Positions 23,400 through 35,639 are shown, numbered from the stretch's first letter. The stretch is DNA of 64,000 nucleotides from Phocoena phocoena (GCF_963924675.1 NC_089220.1:57484639-57548638), one strand, 5' to 3'. The notes: generated from the sequence alone by a model not told the origin. Numbers and translations: made by a program.

Positions 23400-25640
23400 T
23401 ATATTATGCAAGATACATTAGCATCTTTCAGTGCTTTCCACATAGTACATGGAGGAAAACTCATGTGCTTTCCTCAATAGAGAGGATCTTAGAATTTTAG
23501 TCATCCTCAGGCTCTATTTTACAAAAACAGCTAATAATCTTACCACTCTGTCAATAAATTTCCAATCAGTCCGTTAAAAAGGAAAACAGACCCACTGAAA
23601 AAAAATGTTAGCTATATGAGAACAAAGAAAAAAATGTTTTTAATCATACACAGAAGATAAAGGGAAGGAAAAGAAGTTGGGAAAAATTTAATATCAGTAT
23701 AAGCTGCCTTAAACATGTCATGGGCTGGTCCCCAAGGGCTTTCTGCAATCACCAACATATACAATGAAGACATGAAGTCATTAAGAAAAGGTTAACTATA
23801 TTCAGAATTAGTGTGTTAATTTTAATAACTATCAGCATTTCCATTAAAAGTAAACATCTAAAAAAAGCATTTCTAAATATGATGCCTCAAAAGAATAACA
23901 TTCAAGACCATGGAGAATGGTCAAGAAGGAGAAGACTCATTCTACAAGGATATCAGATAAAGGGAGCTTGACTATTTCCTTTTGTATTCAAATAATTTTC
24001 CCTTTGTTGGAAATTAGGAGGTGACCTCATATGAAGGCTGGGGAAACTACTAGGAGCCTAAACATGGACTTTATTCAATAATGGAGGAGGTAACACAAAT
24101 TAAGTTAGTAAATATACTAGAAATCAACATCATCTAGGTTTAAGGGTAAGTTAAGAGGCAGAGATATGGGAATACCATCAAGACTGACTCGGGCCTAGGG
24201 CTACCTCACTAAAAGAATATGTGTTCCTCACTCGAGATTTCAGCTTCCCAGAGTGGTATCTATGCCATTTGGGCTTCTGTGTCTCAAAGGAGAAATGGCT
24301 AGCAGAGTATCAAAGCATGAATTAAATAATGAAGAAATATTTGGTAAATGGATCAAAGAATGGGCCTTGAATCATTCTTGTCTAAATCAGAGAGCCAACC
24401 CATAAAGTTAGGGCGAGGTGAAAATCCACCTTGTCTTACTCCATTCCATTGTTTCTCGTATATATTATGAACACCAACACTGAAATTTATGTTACTTGTC
24501 TCAATATTTAGTGGAGAAGATTTAATTAATTTGAGCACTAGGAGCAAATCATGTGACGTGAATGTTGAAAGTGTGGTCTCAGGCATCTTTACTAGTGCCT
24601 AGACTCAGAATGGCAAATACTTTAAATCTTGTGACAAAAACTTGAATTGACAAGTCGTAGCATCTTAGAGATACATGTTCAAGACTTGTCCAGGCTCAAA
24701 AGGGAAGGCGTCATTGATCAAACAGTAATATCTGACAGGAGTGCTAGATGGAGGATTACTGCATGTACCTGGCTTTCTCCAGTGTCAAGAGTAAGGAAAC
24801 AATGGCCCGGCTCAACTCTACGCTAGGTAGACCCACAGGGCTTTTTGGTGCTGGTAACGTAATTCAGTAAGAAGCAAGAAAACAGATTGGAGCCTATCTC
24901 AAAGAGGGTAATGATGAAGATTTATGATAGCTAAAATTTACTGAGTGTAAAAGGTAAAAGGCTTGAAATCATGACACATAGAAAACTGTCCCAAACCTGT
25001 TTAGGTCAAGTTATGTTTAATCATAAGCAGAGCAATTGTCGGTTAGGGATCTTGAGTAACTGAGTTTAAATATTTGAGGTACTGTTACTGGGAATTAGAC
25101 TTATTGTGTGTCTCTCCTCCCATATTAAAATTAATCAGAAGCCACAGGATACCAGATTTTGGGCTCAATCCCAAAAAGGAATTTTATGATAAGACTATAC
25201 AAATTGGAATAATCTACTTTATATGGAGTAATTTTTGGAATCACTGAAGGTATCCAAGCTGAGTCAAGATGACCACATGGCAGGAATGCTTTCCAAAAAA
25301 TTTAAGATTGAATGGATGTCAGAATAACTCAGAAGTTTCATAATGCCAAACTCATCAGGGGTTAAAATGAATTTAAATTTGAATGTCTTGGGTAAGTCAG
25401 GCACTCTCCAGTATAACAGAGATCCTAGAGCCTACAATTTCTTAAAGCCAGCCAGATTTCCTGCTTTACATCTTCTGCTTGATCTCTGAGCACACTGGAC
25501 TGCACGACCCCTGGTTTGGATGACCTTTAGCATTCCCTGGAATCCTGAGCATCTATGGCCCCAAGAATAGGCTTTGAAGTCATTCAATTACCACTTCTTT
25601 TAGTTTTCTCCTTTACCCTCATGATAGCTAGTGATGAGAT
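23400..25640. other. No recognised feature
   Basis: Moderately AT-rich. The only ORF over 70 codons (24353-24586, reverse) has no family I know. Parts may be old retroviral-like repeats but I cannot support a call. Confidence 0.4.
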
Positions 25641-25664
25641 GATAATGATGATGGTGAAGATGAT

Positions 25665-25840
25665 GATGACTACAGCTAAGTGTCTTTTATTATTAGCTTC
25701 ATTTAGAAGTGAGGACACTAAGACTCAGACAGGTTATAAGACTCGCTCAAGGTTATACCGGTCTGAGACACAGGTATATGAAATCCCAAAGTTCATGCTT
25801 CTAACCACTGTGCAATACCATTGTCCACAAAACACAGTTA
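25665..25840 (-). repeat. MIR SINE
   Basis: The + strand reads 'TTAGCTTCATTTAGAAGTGAGG', 'ACACTAAGACTCAGACAGG', 'CTCGCTCAAGGTTATACCG', 'CTAACCACTGTGCAATACC', in the order of a reverse-complement MIR. The 98-codon ORF 25555-25851 runs across it and is therefore unlikely to be a gene. A GATGAT microsatellite precedes it (25634-25672). Confidence 0.55.
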
Positions 25841-25851
25841 CGGTTTCCTGA

Positions 25852-27975
25852 TTTCCTCTGTCTTCCCTACTACAAAGCATAAAATATCAAAATAGAATTT
25901 TAAAATATCAGTTATTTACAAGCTATACACTTGTTTATATCTTTCATGTTACTAAGAAAATAAGTTTCTTGAGGTCAGCATCCAATGTCTAGTTACATGT
26001 TGACAAAGTGCCTGACATTTGAAGAGTCAATACAAGGCGAATGTCCTACACAATTACCATAAATAACCCCCAATTTTCAATTTAAAGGTAGGCATATTTC
26101 TGTTAAGTGAGGCATTTCAAATTAAAATATATGTGAATACTAGTGATATATTAGTGATTATTAGTGATATAATGATAACTCTATCCATGTAGAATAAAGC
26201 ATATGTCCTGAGTACTCAATTCAGTGTTCAATGTTTCCCTATAAAGTATATGCATTTTAACGCTGCTATACAAATGCTTTAGCACTAATAAGACAAGTGC
26301 ACATAAATCACTTGGTAACCTAACTTTTACACCATGGGAAAAAATAACAAAAAGAGCTAATTATTGAGAAAATACCACAGCCTTTACTTCCAAAGAAGGT
26401 AAAAGAAAGTTAGTTTTCATGGTTACAGAGTTGATATGTTTCCACTAGTAAATCACTTTAATGCAAACATAACTTTGGAAGTGATACCACTAAGATTCAT
26501 GATTACTTCAAGACAGGACATGAGAAGTCAACATGGGTGACAGAATCTGGAGAGCAACTAATATATGTCCTTTAGGTCTCTTTAGCAACTCCTTAAAAGA
26601 GCTACAAAGGGCAAAGTGAAAATACAGTAATGTAAACAGTACTGTTTTGGCTTCTAACTCTTGATTAAGTGTACTAGTTCTAATTAAGTATCTATTGAAC
26701 TAATTGGCATTTTCTTTTGTTCTTTTTCTAAGAATTCAGAAACACTCTCAGAGCTGGTGAAAGGATCCTACAATTTTATTCCTGTATCTTGTTACTTTTC
26801 TGGAGAGTTTTTTTTGTTACAAAATCTAAAATAGATTCAACATTCAGTGGTAATTCTTAATTGTTCTTCATAAGGATTATAATAACACCGATTTCAAAAT
26901 ATTTCACTGGAAGCTTTTTAAAAAGCAATAAATTACATATATGCTCCTACAAAGAAAAGAAGAAAAGCATGAGGTTTACAATTAGATTTTATTAAAAGAT
27001 ATATTTTCTAAGAGCACTTAAATTGGTCAATTGGCATTTTCCTCCCAATGTGACCAAGTTTGTAACTTAATAAACATAGGCTATCAAAGCCAATTTCCGA
27101 GAAACCTTACGGATGTAGTTTGTAGTTTAAATAAAAAACCCTTTTCATGTGACTTACTTGTTATCAGTAAAGTGACAGAGCATTTATATAACCATGTAAT
27201 TCCTTTGTAATTTTCTATCACTTGTTAACCATCTTCATAATTAGTATTAAATTATGTCATAGATCAGTAAAAAGCATTCTGTCAGAATAGAATCTATCAG
27301 AACACTAAGATGAAAAAGCTTAAAAAACAGCACTATATCTGAATTAAATTCTTTATTTTTTCTAGCTCTTGTTATACTTACATAAAACAGGAGTTTTCAT
27401 AATAACATATAATTTATGTTGATAGAGCATAATAAAAATGGTACACCTCTAACCAGAATAGCTTCAATACTTATAAACATAATACTTCTTAATTTCACCA
27501 TGAACACACCATGTAATGCACAAATTATACCGCCTTAGATTTTAAATAGTCCTCAATGATTGAAGGATGCCACAGGAATAAAAATGTGGGCTGTAGAAAT
27601 ATAATAAGTAGTCTCACTCTCAAGGTTTATTGAACAAGGCAGAGCTATGCACATGTGTGTCAGTGGAATGATTTAGCAAAATTACCAGTTAGTCATGTAT
27701 CCTACAGGGTCACAAACACATCTATTAAAAGGCCTGAATTTATATCTTTACTCTTCAATGAAACATAAAACTCAGAACCATTTATACTATACACAAAACT
27801 CTGAAAGTAATGCCAGTATATTACATTTCTGAGTAAACAGAAAATAAAATTCACTGGAATGAGTCAGTAGATTAGCCAGTTAAGCCATCAGAAACTTTCA
27901 AGTAGCTTTCTTCTTCCAACCTTAAAATTGGCAAAAATACTTAGCAATCTTATTTATAGTAAATTGTCCTTAAAA
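25852..27975. other. AT-rich DNA, nothing recognised
   Basis: Includes a small tandem cluster of ATTAGTGAT-type units (26138-26170). No gene or nameable interspersed repeat found. Confidence 0.5.
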
Positions 27976-27983
27976 TAACTGGA

Positions 27984-28104
27984 TATGATATAGAACTATG
28001 TTATGATATAGATATAAATATATCTCTATATATAGATATAGATATATAGATATAGTTATGATATAGATATATCATAACTAAGTTATGATATAGAACTATG
28101 ATGT
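27984..28104. repeat. AT-rich tandem/palindromic repeat
   Basis: Repeated GATATAGAACTATG units (near 27985 and 28087) flank a TATAGATA microsatellite. Within it TAGTTATGATA (28053-28063) and TATCATAACTA (28070-28080) are perfect 11-bp inverted arms with a 6-bp loop, so the tract can extrude a hairpin. Confidence 0.7.
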
Positions 28105-30050
28105 AGTAGCTTTATGTAGAGGCAGGAACACTGTTAGAAATCTGCAGGCATTTCATCCCAACCACATATCAACACAGCAATGGTATCAGCAGAAAGCAAG
28201 ATCCTAATTTCACCAGCTAGAAAACTCAGCAAAACTAAGAAGTCTAAAGTGCTTCAAGAAGCAAGAGGAAACAGAACACTGGTTTAAATGCACAAAAGGG
28301 AACTTATGCTCATTCATGAAAAGATAAAAGGCAGTTATAACATATGATGGTCATTTAAACACCAGTGCCATAATCAGACACTGCTTTAATACCAGGAATA
28401 CACTGAATGACAGACAAGATAAAAATACTGGAAGAGGGGATAAGGGTGGGGCAATCTTGCCTCAAGTGACCACAGCTCTTGCTACATACTCTTATGGAAA
28501 AGGAAAGAAAATCACCTCTGGCTGGTATCAATCAGAGATATATTTGATGAACCCCTCCCAAAACACATAAGCACAAGAATCTCATTTCAAAACTCAGGTG
28601 TGTGTGTATGTATGTATGTGTGTGTGTTCATATATACATCACATGTTTGAGGGAGGAAAAGAGGTATGCGAAGCACAGAAGACTGGTGTTGCTCAAGGTC
28701 ATTCTCCTCTTGAAAAGAGAAAGTGAAAAAATGACAAAAAGGAATGGTCTCGAGGATAGGAGCTAAATGACAACTCCTTTCCGCCTGCCTATATGCTCAC
28801 ATCTGTTTCCATGGGTATCCTAGCTTTCCTATTGTTCTGCCCCTCTTGTTAGTGACCATAAGAGAGCTGACAAGGAAGGAAGGTTTTTCTAGGAAATTTT
28901 CTATCAATACCTGATAGTCTTGACCTATTAGTGAGTCAAGCCAGCTCTAAGTACAACGCTGACCAAGGGCAGTGGACTCAGATCCTCAAACTGGTTTGCA
29001 CCTCTCTCTCTCTCCAGACAAGAGAGAAGAGAAGGGAGGCAGAAAGCTCCATTTTTTAAGGAACTTCTACACATGAAACTCTATGCTAGGGGGACTGTCT
29101 GTTTTTGACATTTCACCTACCTCCAGTCTGCACCAGTGAATGGCATTTTTAAACATGAATCACACCACAATCTATGTTTAGGCATCTGATCACTCAACAT
29201 CCAGTTAATACATTTGTTTCAACCTTCCCAGAGGATGAGGGCACAAGGACAAGACTTAACCTGCAAAGGACTGAATCCTTAATGAGAAAAGGCCAGGGTG
29301 AAATGAAATGAGGGACATGGAGAAAACACAAAATTTTCCCAAGTACTAATATTTTCCACCAGTATCCCATCCTTCTTGGGCACCCTCTGAACAGGGATGG
29401 CTTATTTGCTAACAAATATTATGAGTATGCTATAGTTTCTGTTGTAATAATATTCTGAAGAAATCTGGGGGACAAAAAGGTATCTCTGTCAGATTTTTAG
29501 TATACACAAATCAATTTTCTGACTATGATTTTCTGAGCGATAGGAGAAATACAAATAAATTCACTAAAAGAGAAAAAGGAAAAGATGAAAGAAAAGAAAA
29601 ATCCTCACCTAATTCCTCCCAAATTCAGTTATTTTTAGTCTTTATGTATGCAGGCAGTACCCTTTTCTTTCTGAGTCTTCAGAAAGTAGAGGGGGGACCT
29701 GCTTTTCTGTTAAAGTCGAGTTATACTCCCTATCCTTTCTTGGCTCTCCCTAGAGCTCAAAGTTACACAGCAAATCTGTCTAAAGAGTGGCCTTCAACTC
29801 CTTCGTGTTTATTGGAGTTGGGGTGCGGGTAGGTAGCAGTCTTTCCAGTGGTATTTCAACTGGAGGTAAAACAGGAGTAGAAATGACCTGATTAAATCCA
29901 GGAGAGCAAGAGGGGAGAGAAGAGAGGAACAAATGGAGGCCTAGGAAAAGCACACTTCGTTTCAGGTTTTGAATCCTGAGAAATCATGCAGTATCTGAAT
30001 ATCAAGGCATTTTTGCAGCCAGCCAGCTTTCCTTCTATGTACTTGAATAT
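28105..30050. other. No gene recognised; GT microsatellite at 28598-28627
   Basis: A GT/GTAT microsatellite lies at 28598-28627. GC content rises gradually toward the CpG-island cluster. ORFs 29194-29415 and 29644-29832 have no recognisable similarity. Confidence 0.45.
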
Positions 30051-30059
30051 TCATTTACC

Positions 30060-30640
30060 AAGAAGGGAGAGGGGGCTGCAGGCGCAGGAAATCGGGCAGG
30101 ACCTCACTGCCCACCCCCACCCCCCTACGTGTGTCTCTCCACTTCCTCCGTCTCAAATCCAGGCAGCCACCTCTGCCATGATGCGCCCGCTGTCTGCCAG
30201 GGGGCCTGCTGAGCTCTCCCGCCCGGCCCCAAGAAAGTGTCAACGCGGGCCTGGCAGCTGCAGCGGCGGAGCCCAGCCCCCAAGCCCGCTGCAAACACGG
30301 CCTTGTAGCACCACCAGCCTGCGAGGGCTGCAGCAGCAGCCGAGCCCAATCTCCAGAGTAGTCGGGGACATCAAGGCGCAGGGACAGCGACAGCAGCTAG
30401 CTAGCGACCGGCTTGTAGTCTGCAAATACCATCATACGGATATCTATTTTAAAAATGCAGCGGGCGGAGGAAAAGCAGGCAGCGCCCCTCCACTTTCCAA
30501 GCGGCTTCAGCAAAGAGAAACCCCCGGAGCAGTCCCAGTCACTGCTTCCAGGAGCAGGGCACCGTGCGCTCGGCTGAGCCAAACCCTCGGTTGAGTGCAG
30601 CGAGCCGGCAGCTCCCAAAGGCGGGAGACAAACGAGCATT
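30060..30640. promoter_or_regulatory. CpG island A
   Basis: By eye there are some 40 CpG dinucleotides in about 580 bp, far above the flanks, with high GC. Poly-purine and CAG/GCAGC-rich text is present. The 202-codon frame 29986-30594 (+) and several reverse frames up to 80 codons overlap here; none shows a domain I recognise, and multiple long frames are expected in GC-rich DNA. It is immediately followed by AT-rich DNA containing TAAT motifs (30648-30720). Probably a promoter-associated or Polycomb-type island of the same locus as islands B-D; strand and gene unknown. Confidence 0.7.
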
Positions 30641-31689
30641 CCCTAGCTGAATTATTCAGACCGCCTTCACTGTCTAATAAAACATTGATGAGACTACTTT
30701 GGAAGTGCTTTATTTTCTTAATCCTAATGCCCTCGAGAAGGGAGAGAAATTTTCTGTAGGGGACGCAGAGGTGATGGGATAGGAAATGAGAGAAATAAGG
30801 TGCGAGGGTAAGGGGCTTTGGAAGTTCACTAAATTTGTTCTGCCTCAGCCGGCTGTGGGAATCTCCATTTTTAACATATCAGACCCAATATGTTAATTAG
30901 GCAGTCGCAAATCCACCCTACTCCTTGTAAATCAAGGCACTGGCAAGAATTTTCAAAATACCCATTATACAGAGACAAACCAAAAAAAAAAAAACTAGAA
31001 CAAAATAAAAACAAACCACGCGCGTACAAGCCCCTCTCCACAAGCGAGACAATGCAGCTGGGGACTGAGGTTGTGGTTTTAGCAGCGCTCCTCTAGATAT
31101 GGATCTATTTTGCTACATAAAAGCAACCCTGGCAGTTAAACACCGTATCTCAACACATACACCCGTGGCAATGAATTCCCTTCCACTCAAAGCAAGTTCC
31201 AAGAAAACTCTATTTCGAATTAAAGTCTCCAGATGCATAATTTACAACTACTAAAGGATCTGGCAAGCTCGTCGACAATCAGGAAAACAACCTGGCACCA
31301 GAGGAAGAGAAGGGTCAAAGTGATCCCTGCCTGAAACGATGGGTGGAAACCAAACACCCTCTCACACTCCACAATCTGGGAAGGGTTGGATACCAAATGG
31401 TCCGTGGCAACCATAGCCTGAAGAAAACACGGGACTTTAATCTCTGGCATCTTCAGACAGGTTCAACGCGCCTAGCTTCCAAAAACATCACTTAGGGTGG
31501 AGTGTATCCATATTTTCTTAGCTTTCACTACTAGATTAAATACTCAGGTATAGATTTATATTCTACCTACTAGAAATTATATTACATCACAGAGCGCCCT
31601 TGAATACCCAGCCCTTCTTAATGATTTTCAAAACATTAATAAGTAAAGTAGCCTGCAATGCAGATAAGACACTAGAAATAAGATCAGAG

Positions 31690-32100
31690 GGAAACTGGGT
31701 GAGGCGGGAAGTCGTTTGCTTGTTACCTGGTGCCTCTAGAGGAAAGACGGGCGTAGGAAGACTTTCTGCCCGCAGATACAATCCCGGCAAGGTGTTTCCA
31801 GGTGGCTTTCACAGTCGTACGCGGGTCTCGCTCGTCACTTCGCTGCCCTTTGCCATAGCTCAGCACCCGCATCCTAGGGAGTCCGAGAGGCGGCTCCTGC
31901 CACTGCCGCCGTTGCCCGCAGGTCGCGCTGGGCGGGGGATCCGCGGCGATCGCCCCATGAAACCCGCGTTTCTGCACCCAGGGATCGGGCAGAGGTAGGG
32001 CGGCCGCGCACGCACACACAGAAACACACTCAAACACACACTCGCAGACAGGCGCGCGCGCGCTCGCATTCACACTTGCACACACACACACACACACAGT
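31690..32100. promoter_or_regulatory. CpG island B with GC/CA alternating tract
   Basis: CpG-dense from about 31690 to 32070. It ends in a (GC)6 run (32052-32063) and a (CA)10 run (32079-32098), both alternating purine-pyrimidine DNA. ORFs of 132 codons (+) and 152 codons (-) overlap each other and are low-complexity in part, so I do not call a CDS. Confidence 0.65.
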
Positions 32101-32989
32101 ACAGCACGGGGAAGGAAAAGCAAGGAGGTGACTGGTCCTTCTCACGATCGGCTTCGATGCCCACAGGACCACGGGCAGCAAAGAGAGTGGTCTAGCATAG
32201 CGGTTCTATCACGTTTCCTTCAAGTTCTCCTCCAACCCAAATCCACGTAATTCAAGAGCTGGTGACATTTTGGTGGGGAGGCAAGAGCCAGGAACCAGCA
32301 AGGAAGAGTCGAAGAGTCGGGGATTTTGTTAAGCAGTTTGAAAGGCAATTCTTTTTACCTTGATTGTGCAGAAACCAGCTCGACAGGCTGAACTTTTGGC
32401 TTCAAATTATGTCGACCGAAACGTAAATATCCTTCGGGCCAAGACAGGAAGTTCTACATGCACAGAAACAAGACGGCTGCAAGACCCTCTGGTGACCTTG
32501 TGATGTACCTGGAAGCAGGTTAATACTGGCGCTTTCCAAGCCTCTGGGTAAAGCGATCCACACACAAGGGCCCAAAGCTGAGCAGCCCTTCCGAATCCAG
32601 ACTGGAAAATGGGTCTGGGCGTCCTCCGCGCTCTGCGAGAAGCCAGGCATCGAGGGGGACCGCCGAGTTAACACATTTGCTTCTGGGCAGTTGTACAAAA
32701 GAGAGTCAAATGCATCAGATAAGCGCGCGCACACATACACACACGCCCTCACGCACGCTACTAAGCTGGAGAGAGCTTACAAAAAAATAGATGCCAAGAT
32801 GACTTCAAAAGGTAGAAACGATCCAGAATCTTTCCGGAAAAATGGAAGGGCCAGCAGGAAGGTTACAGACATCTTCCCAGGTCTTTCATTCTTCCTCTCT
32901 CTTATGAGTGTTGTGCGTGCGTGTTTGTATTTCCAGAAGGTTTCCTTGGTCTGCCCCACCCCCGTCCAGTTGCGCTTTTTTTCTCCTGA

Positions 32990-32995
32990 TATAAA
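32990..32995 (+). promoter_or_regulatory. TATA-like element upstream of CpG island C
   Basis: TATAAA (in GATATAAACCG) lies about 120 bp before the densest CpG island. If functional it would place a + strand start near 33020. Not confirmed; many CpG-island promoters lack a TATA box. Confidence 0.3.
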
Positions 32996-33109
32996 CCGCC
33001 CGTGCAAAATGGATTATATGGGTGGTTTGTGCTCACAACCTAGAGCTCCACAAACTCTAGAATCCTAAGGGAGCAGCCAGCTGCAGTCCATTGCCATCCT
33101 TGAGGGAAG

Positions 33110-33760
33110 AAGGAAAAACAGGCGCAAACACACGCACCCCCGCGCGCACGCACACAGAGTCCTCAGTTCGGGCCGCTCTGCACACATCGGCAGTCTTCCT
33201 ACGCGCCACTGCACAGTGCCCCGCCCGCTGCCCGCGGCTTCCGGGCGAGTCCGCGGCTCAGGCGAGAGGCTGGCGGCCCGACTCCCGCGCTGCGGTTGTG
33301 GCCCGGGCGGGCCCGGCTTCCGGGCTTCCCGAGCCGGCGTGTTCGGACGACTGCAGCCGCCGGGCCGGGAGGAACTGCGCCCCGCGCTGCAGCATGAAGG
33401 CGGTGGCGGCGGCGGGGCGCGCGGCCGTGAGCCCGACCCTCGCCGCAGTGACAGGAGCTGCCGCGCCGCCGAGACTCCGGGAGTCAGGCGAGACCCTCGC
33501 CGGGGCCGCCACGCCTCCCTCCGCGCCTCGGAGCCTGGCGAGTTCCGGGCTGATTTACCCAGGGCTGGAGTAAAGGGCCAGCCAGGCGCCGGCAAATCCC
33601 GGGGCAGGCGAGGCGCGGGGGCGTTGCAGGCAGGGGGAGGGGAGAAAGAAAATCTGGAGCATGAAGGCGAACTTCAGGGGAGTCCCCAGTCTCTTGCGAC
33701 GGAGGTACTTGCTGACCGCCCACTGCCCCACGGTTACGGGGTAAAGGAGTATCACCGGGT
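33110..33760. promoter_or_regulatory. CpG island C (densest), probable promoter / 5' exon
   Basis: The most GC- and CpG-rich stretch of the window. A GC box (CCCCGCCC, SP1-type) lies near 33219-33226. It contains GGCGGTGGCGGCGGCGG (33400-33416), typical of a 5' UTR. Frames of 160 and 184 codons (+) and 176 codons (-) overlap antisense to one another and are Arg/Pro/Ala-rich, so none is a convincing CDS. Two + strand ATGs have short frames: 33394-33573 (59 codons) and 33661-33744 (27 codons); the latter ends at GGG|GTAAAG, which could be a splice donor. Most likely first exon(s) of an unidentified gene; strand not settled. Confidence 0.7.
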
Positions 33761-34519
33761 CAGGCTGTGACTGCTTATGGCACAGAGAAAAGTCATTAGC
33801 TATAACCCGCCAGGAATATCTGAGATGGAGGACTGCTGACCTAGGGGTCTCAGTCGCCTGCGACTGGTTTCCACCGTCCCCTTAGTAGTAGGTGGTAGTT
33901 TACTTACTAATCGATGGGCGCAAAAGCTGAAAAGAATATTATATTTGAGAATCAACTAACTCAGTTGAGCATCAGACATTACCAGTACTGCAGTTGGTCA
34001 CATATTAGTATGTCAAGGGCAGAAAGTAAACCCAATAGTCGTCACAAGCCAGACCAGGCCACTAAGTTTACTGGGACAGGGAACAGGTCTGAAGCAGGAA
34101 AGAGAAGAGGGATGGGGAGAAAGGAAGACAGTGCCCCGCCGGCGGAGGTCGACTTTTCTCGCCACAAATCCTAGAATTACTCTCCTCGACCCTACCCTCC
34201 CTCCAGCCCGGAAAAAGGCTTTCTCCTGGGAACCCCGAGTGAAATCAGCTGTTCCTATCTCCTAAGCCTGGAAATCCTGTCACTTCTCTTTAACCGGTTC
34301 ACCAGCACTTGGTCTTCGGCCCCAGCGAGGAACCCCCTCTCAGCTCGGATCTCTGCTGGCCCCGAAACCAGTCTGAACCCAAAGAGAATGTAAGAGTTGG
34401 GAGTTGCCGAAGGAAGCTGGCTAATGAGGGCCTCTTCCAGGCCTACTTGTCAAAGCCACGTGCTAGTGGCCTCCTAGGATAGGGCGTTCTCGAATTTGGC
34501 TACCAATAGAGCTCTCCCA

Positions 34520-34960
34520 GCCTTCAGTGTTGCCCTGCGGGTGCCCAGACGCGCTCACACCCGAACACACCCACGGGCTCTCCCAAGCGCGTACACGTGC
34601 ACCCACGCGTAGGCAGGACCCACACTGCTGCCTCTTTCAAGAGAGGATGCGAGGGGTGTTGGCGCTTGAGGTGGAAAGTGCTCTCGTGTCTCCTCCTTCC
34701 TCTTCTTCCTACGCCCACCGGGCTCCAAGTCCAATCCGGGGTTTAGGAATCCGCGCAACTCTTCCCGGACGCTTTGTTCCGAAGGAGCTCGGCTCAGGGG
34801 CCGCAGTTCCTGCTGCGCCTCCTCCTTCCAGGTCCGCTGGCGGCACCGGGTCCGGGGCTCTGGGGCGAGTTCCGCGGAGCCCGGGTGGCGCCGGACATTT
34901 AGAGTTCGAGAGCTGGTGGCAAACTCGCGCAGCAGCGGGTCTGCGTGGCGACACCTCCGA
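34520..34960. promoter_or_regulatory. CpG island D
   Basis: CpG-dense with E-box CACGTG at 34594-34599 and another near 34457-34462. There is an alternating GCGCGTACACGTGCAC tract (34587-34602). Frames of about 150 codons occur on both strands (34527-34976 +, 34555-35016 -, 34709-35173 -) and overlap one another. I recognise no protein in any of them. A weaker CpG-rich shoulder extends to about 35300. Confidence 0.65.
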
Positions 34961-35583
34961 CACCTCAGAAAAATAAACCAAAGGGACACCAAGGACAAAT
35001 ACATCAGCGACACCACTGCAGGCCAGGAGACTCTCCACTAAAACCATCAGCGCTGCCCCTGTGGCTTTTTGTCTCCTGAAGTGAAAAAAGGTTTCCGAAA
35101 AGTCCAGGGCAAGAACCTGCTGCGAAATAAGTTCAGGGACTCTCTGAGAAACAGGGAGAGAGAGTGCTTCCATCTTCGTTTCACTTTAAACTTGGCCGCT
35201 TCTCGGACTTCACTGAGGGGCGGTGGCGGAGCACCAGCACGGACCACAAGCAGATACGAGCGAGCACTTCCAATACTTTTGGACGCGGGGGTGACTCCGT
35301 TTTCCTTAAGGATTTTCCCACTTGCCCCCACCCTTCCCTACTGAGCTGATAGGAACCGCTGAAGACCAGGAGATAAAGGTTTGCAGTTTCCCCTGGGGAC
35401 CAAAGTATAGAGAGAGGTTGAATGAGAAGCCCAAAGACCTTGCACTGCTGGAATAAATAACTTTTCTTTTTCGTTTTCTTTTTTTTTTCTAGTGCTCGGA
35501 CCGAGGTGAGGAGAGGGAACACTTAACCAGCTGTAAGAAGACGAGAGCTGGAGTTCAGATATCTTCCTGGGTGCTAAGTAACG

Positions 35584-35585
<2 letters not shown>

Positions 35586-35621
<36 letters not shown>
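35586..35621. repeat. (GT)n microsatellite
   Basis: About 18 uninterrupted GT units at the downstream edge of the CpG-island cluster; likely polymorphic. Confidence 0.95.
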
Positions 35622-35624
<3 letters not shown>

Positions 35625-35639
35625 CAACGTCTCTTTAGG

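Noticed and set aside
25555..25851. 98-codon + strand ORF
   Set aside because: It runs through a GAT microsatellite and a MIR; no domain.
29986..30594. 202-codon + strand ORF in CpG island A
   Set aside because: It starts in ordinary AT-rich sequence, is Pro/Ser/Arg/Gln-rich, overlaps several reverse frames of similar quality and shows no domain. Long open frames are expected in GC-rich DNA because stop codons are AT-rich.
32990..33573. Assignment of the CpG cluster to a named gene
   Set aside because: Several gene families with non-coding first exons were considered, but no sequence in the islands matched anything I could recall reliably; naming one would be a guess.
33065..33770. Overlapping 160-184 codon ORFs on both strands in CpG island C
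   Set aside because: They are mutually antisense, low in complexity and without recognisable motifs. At most one could be real, and nothing in the sequence favours it.
34527..35173. 149-154 codon ORFs on both strands in CpG island D
   Set aside because: Same reason: overlapping frames in GC-rich DNA. One reverse frame has a hydrophobic stretch (ALMVLVESLLACSGVADVFVL) but no family I recognise and no supporting start or splice context.
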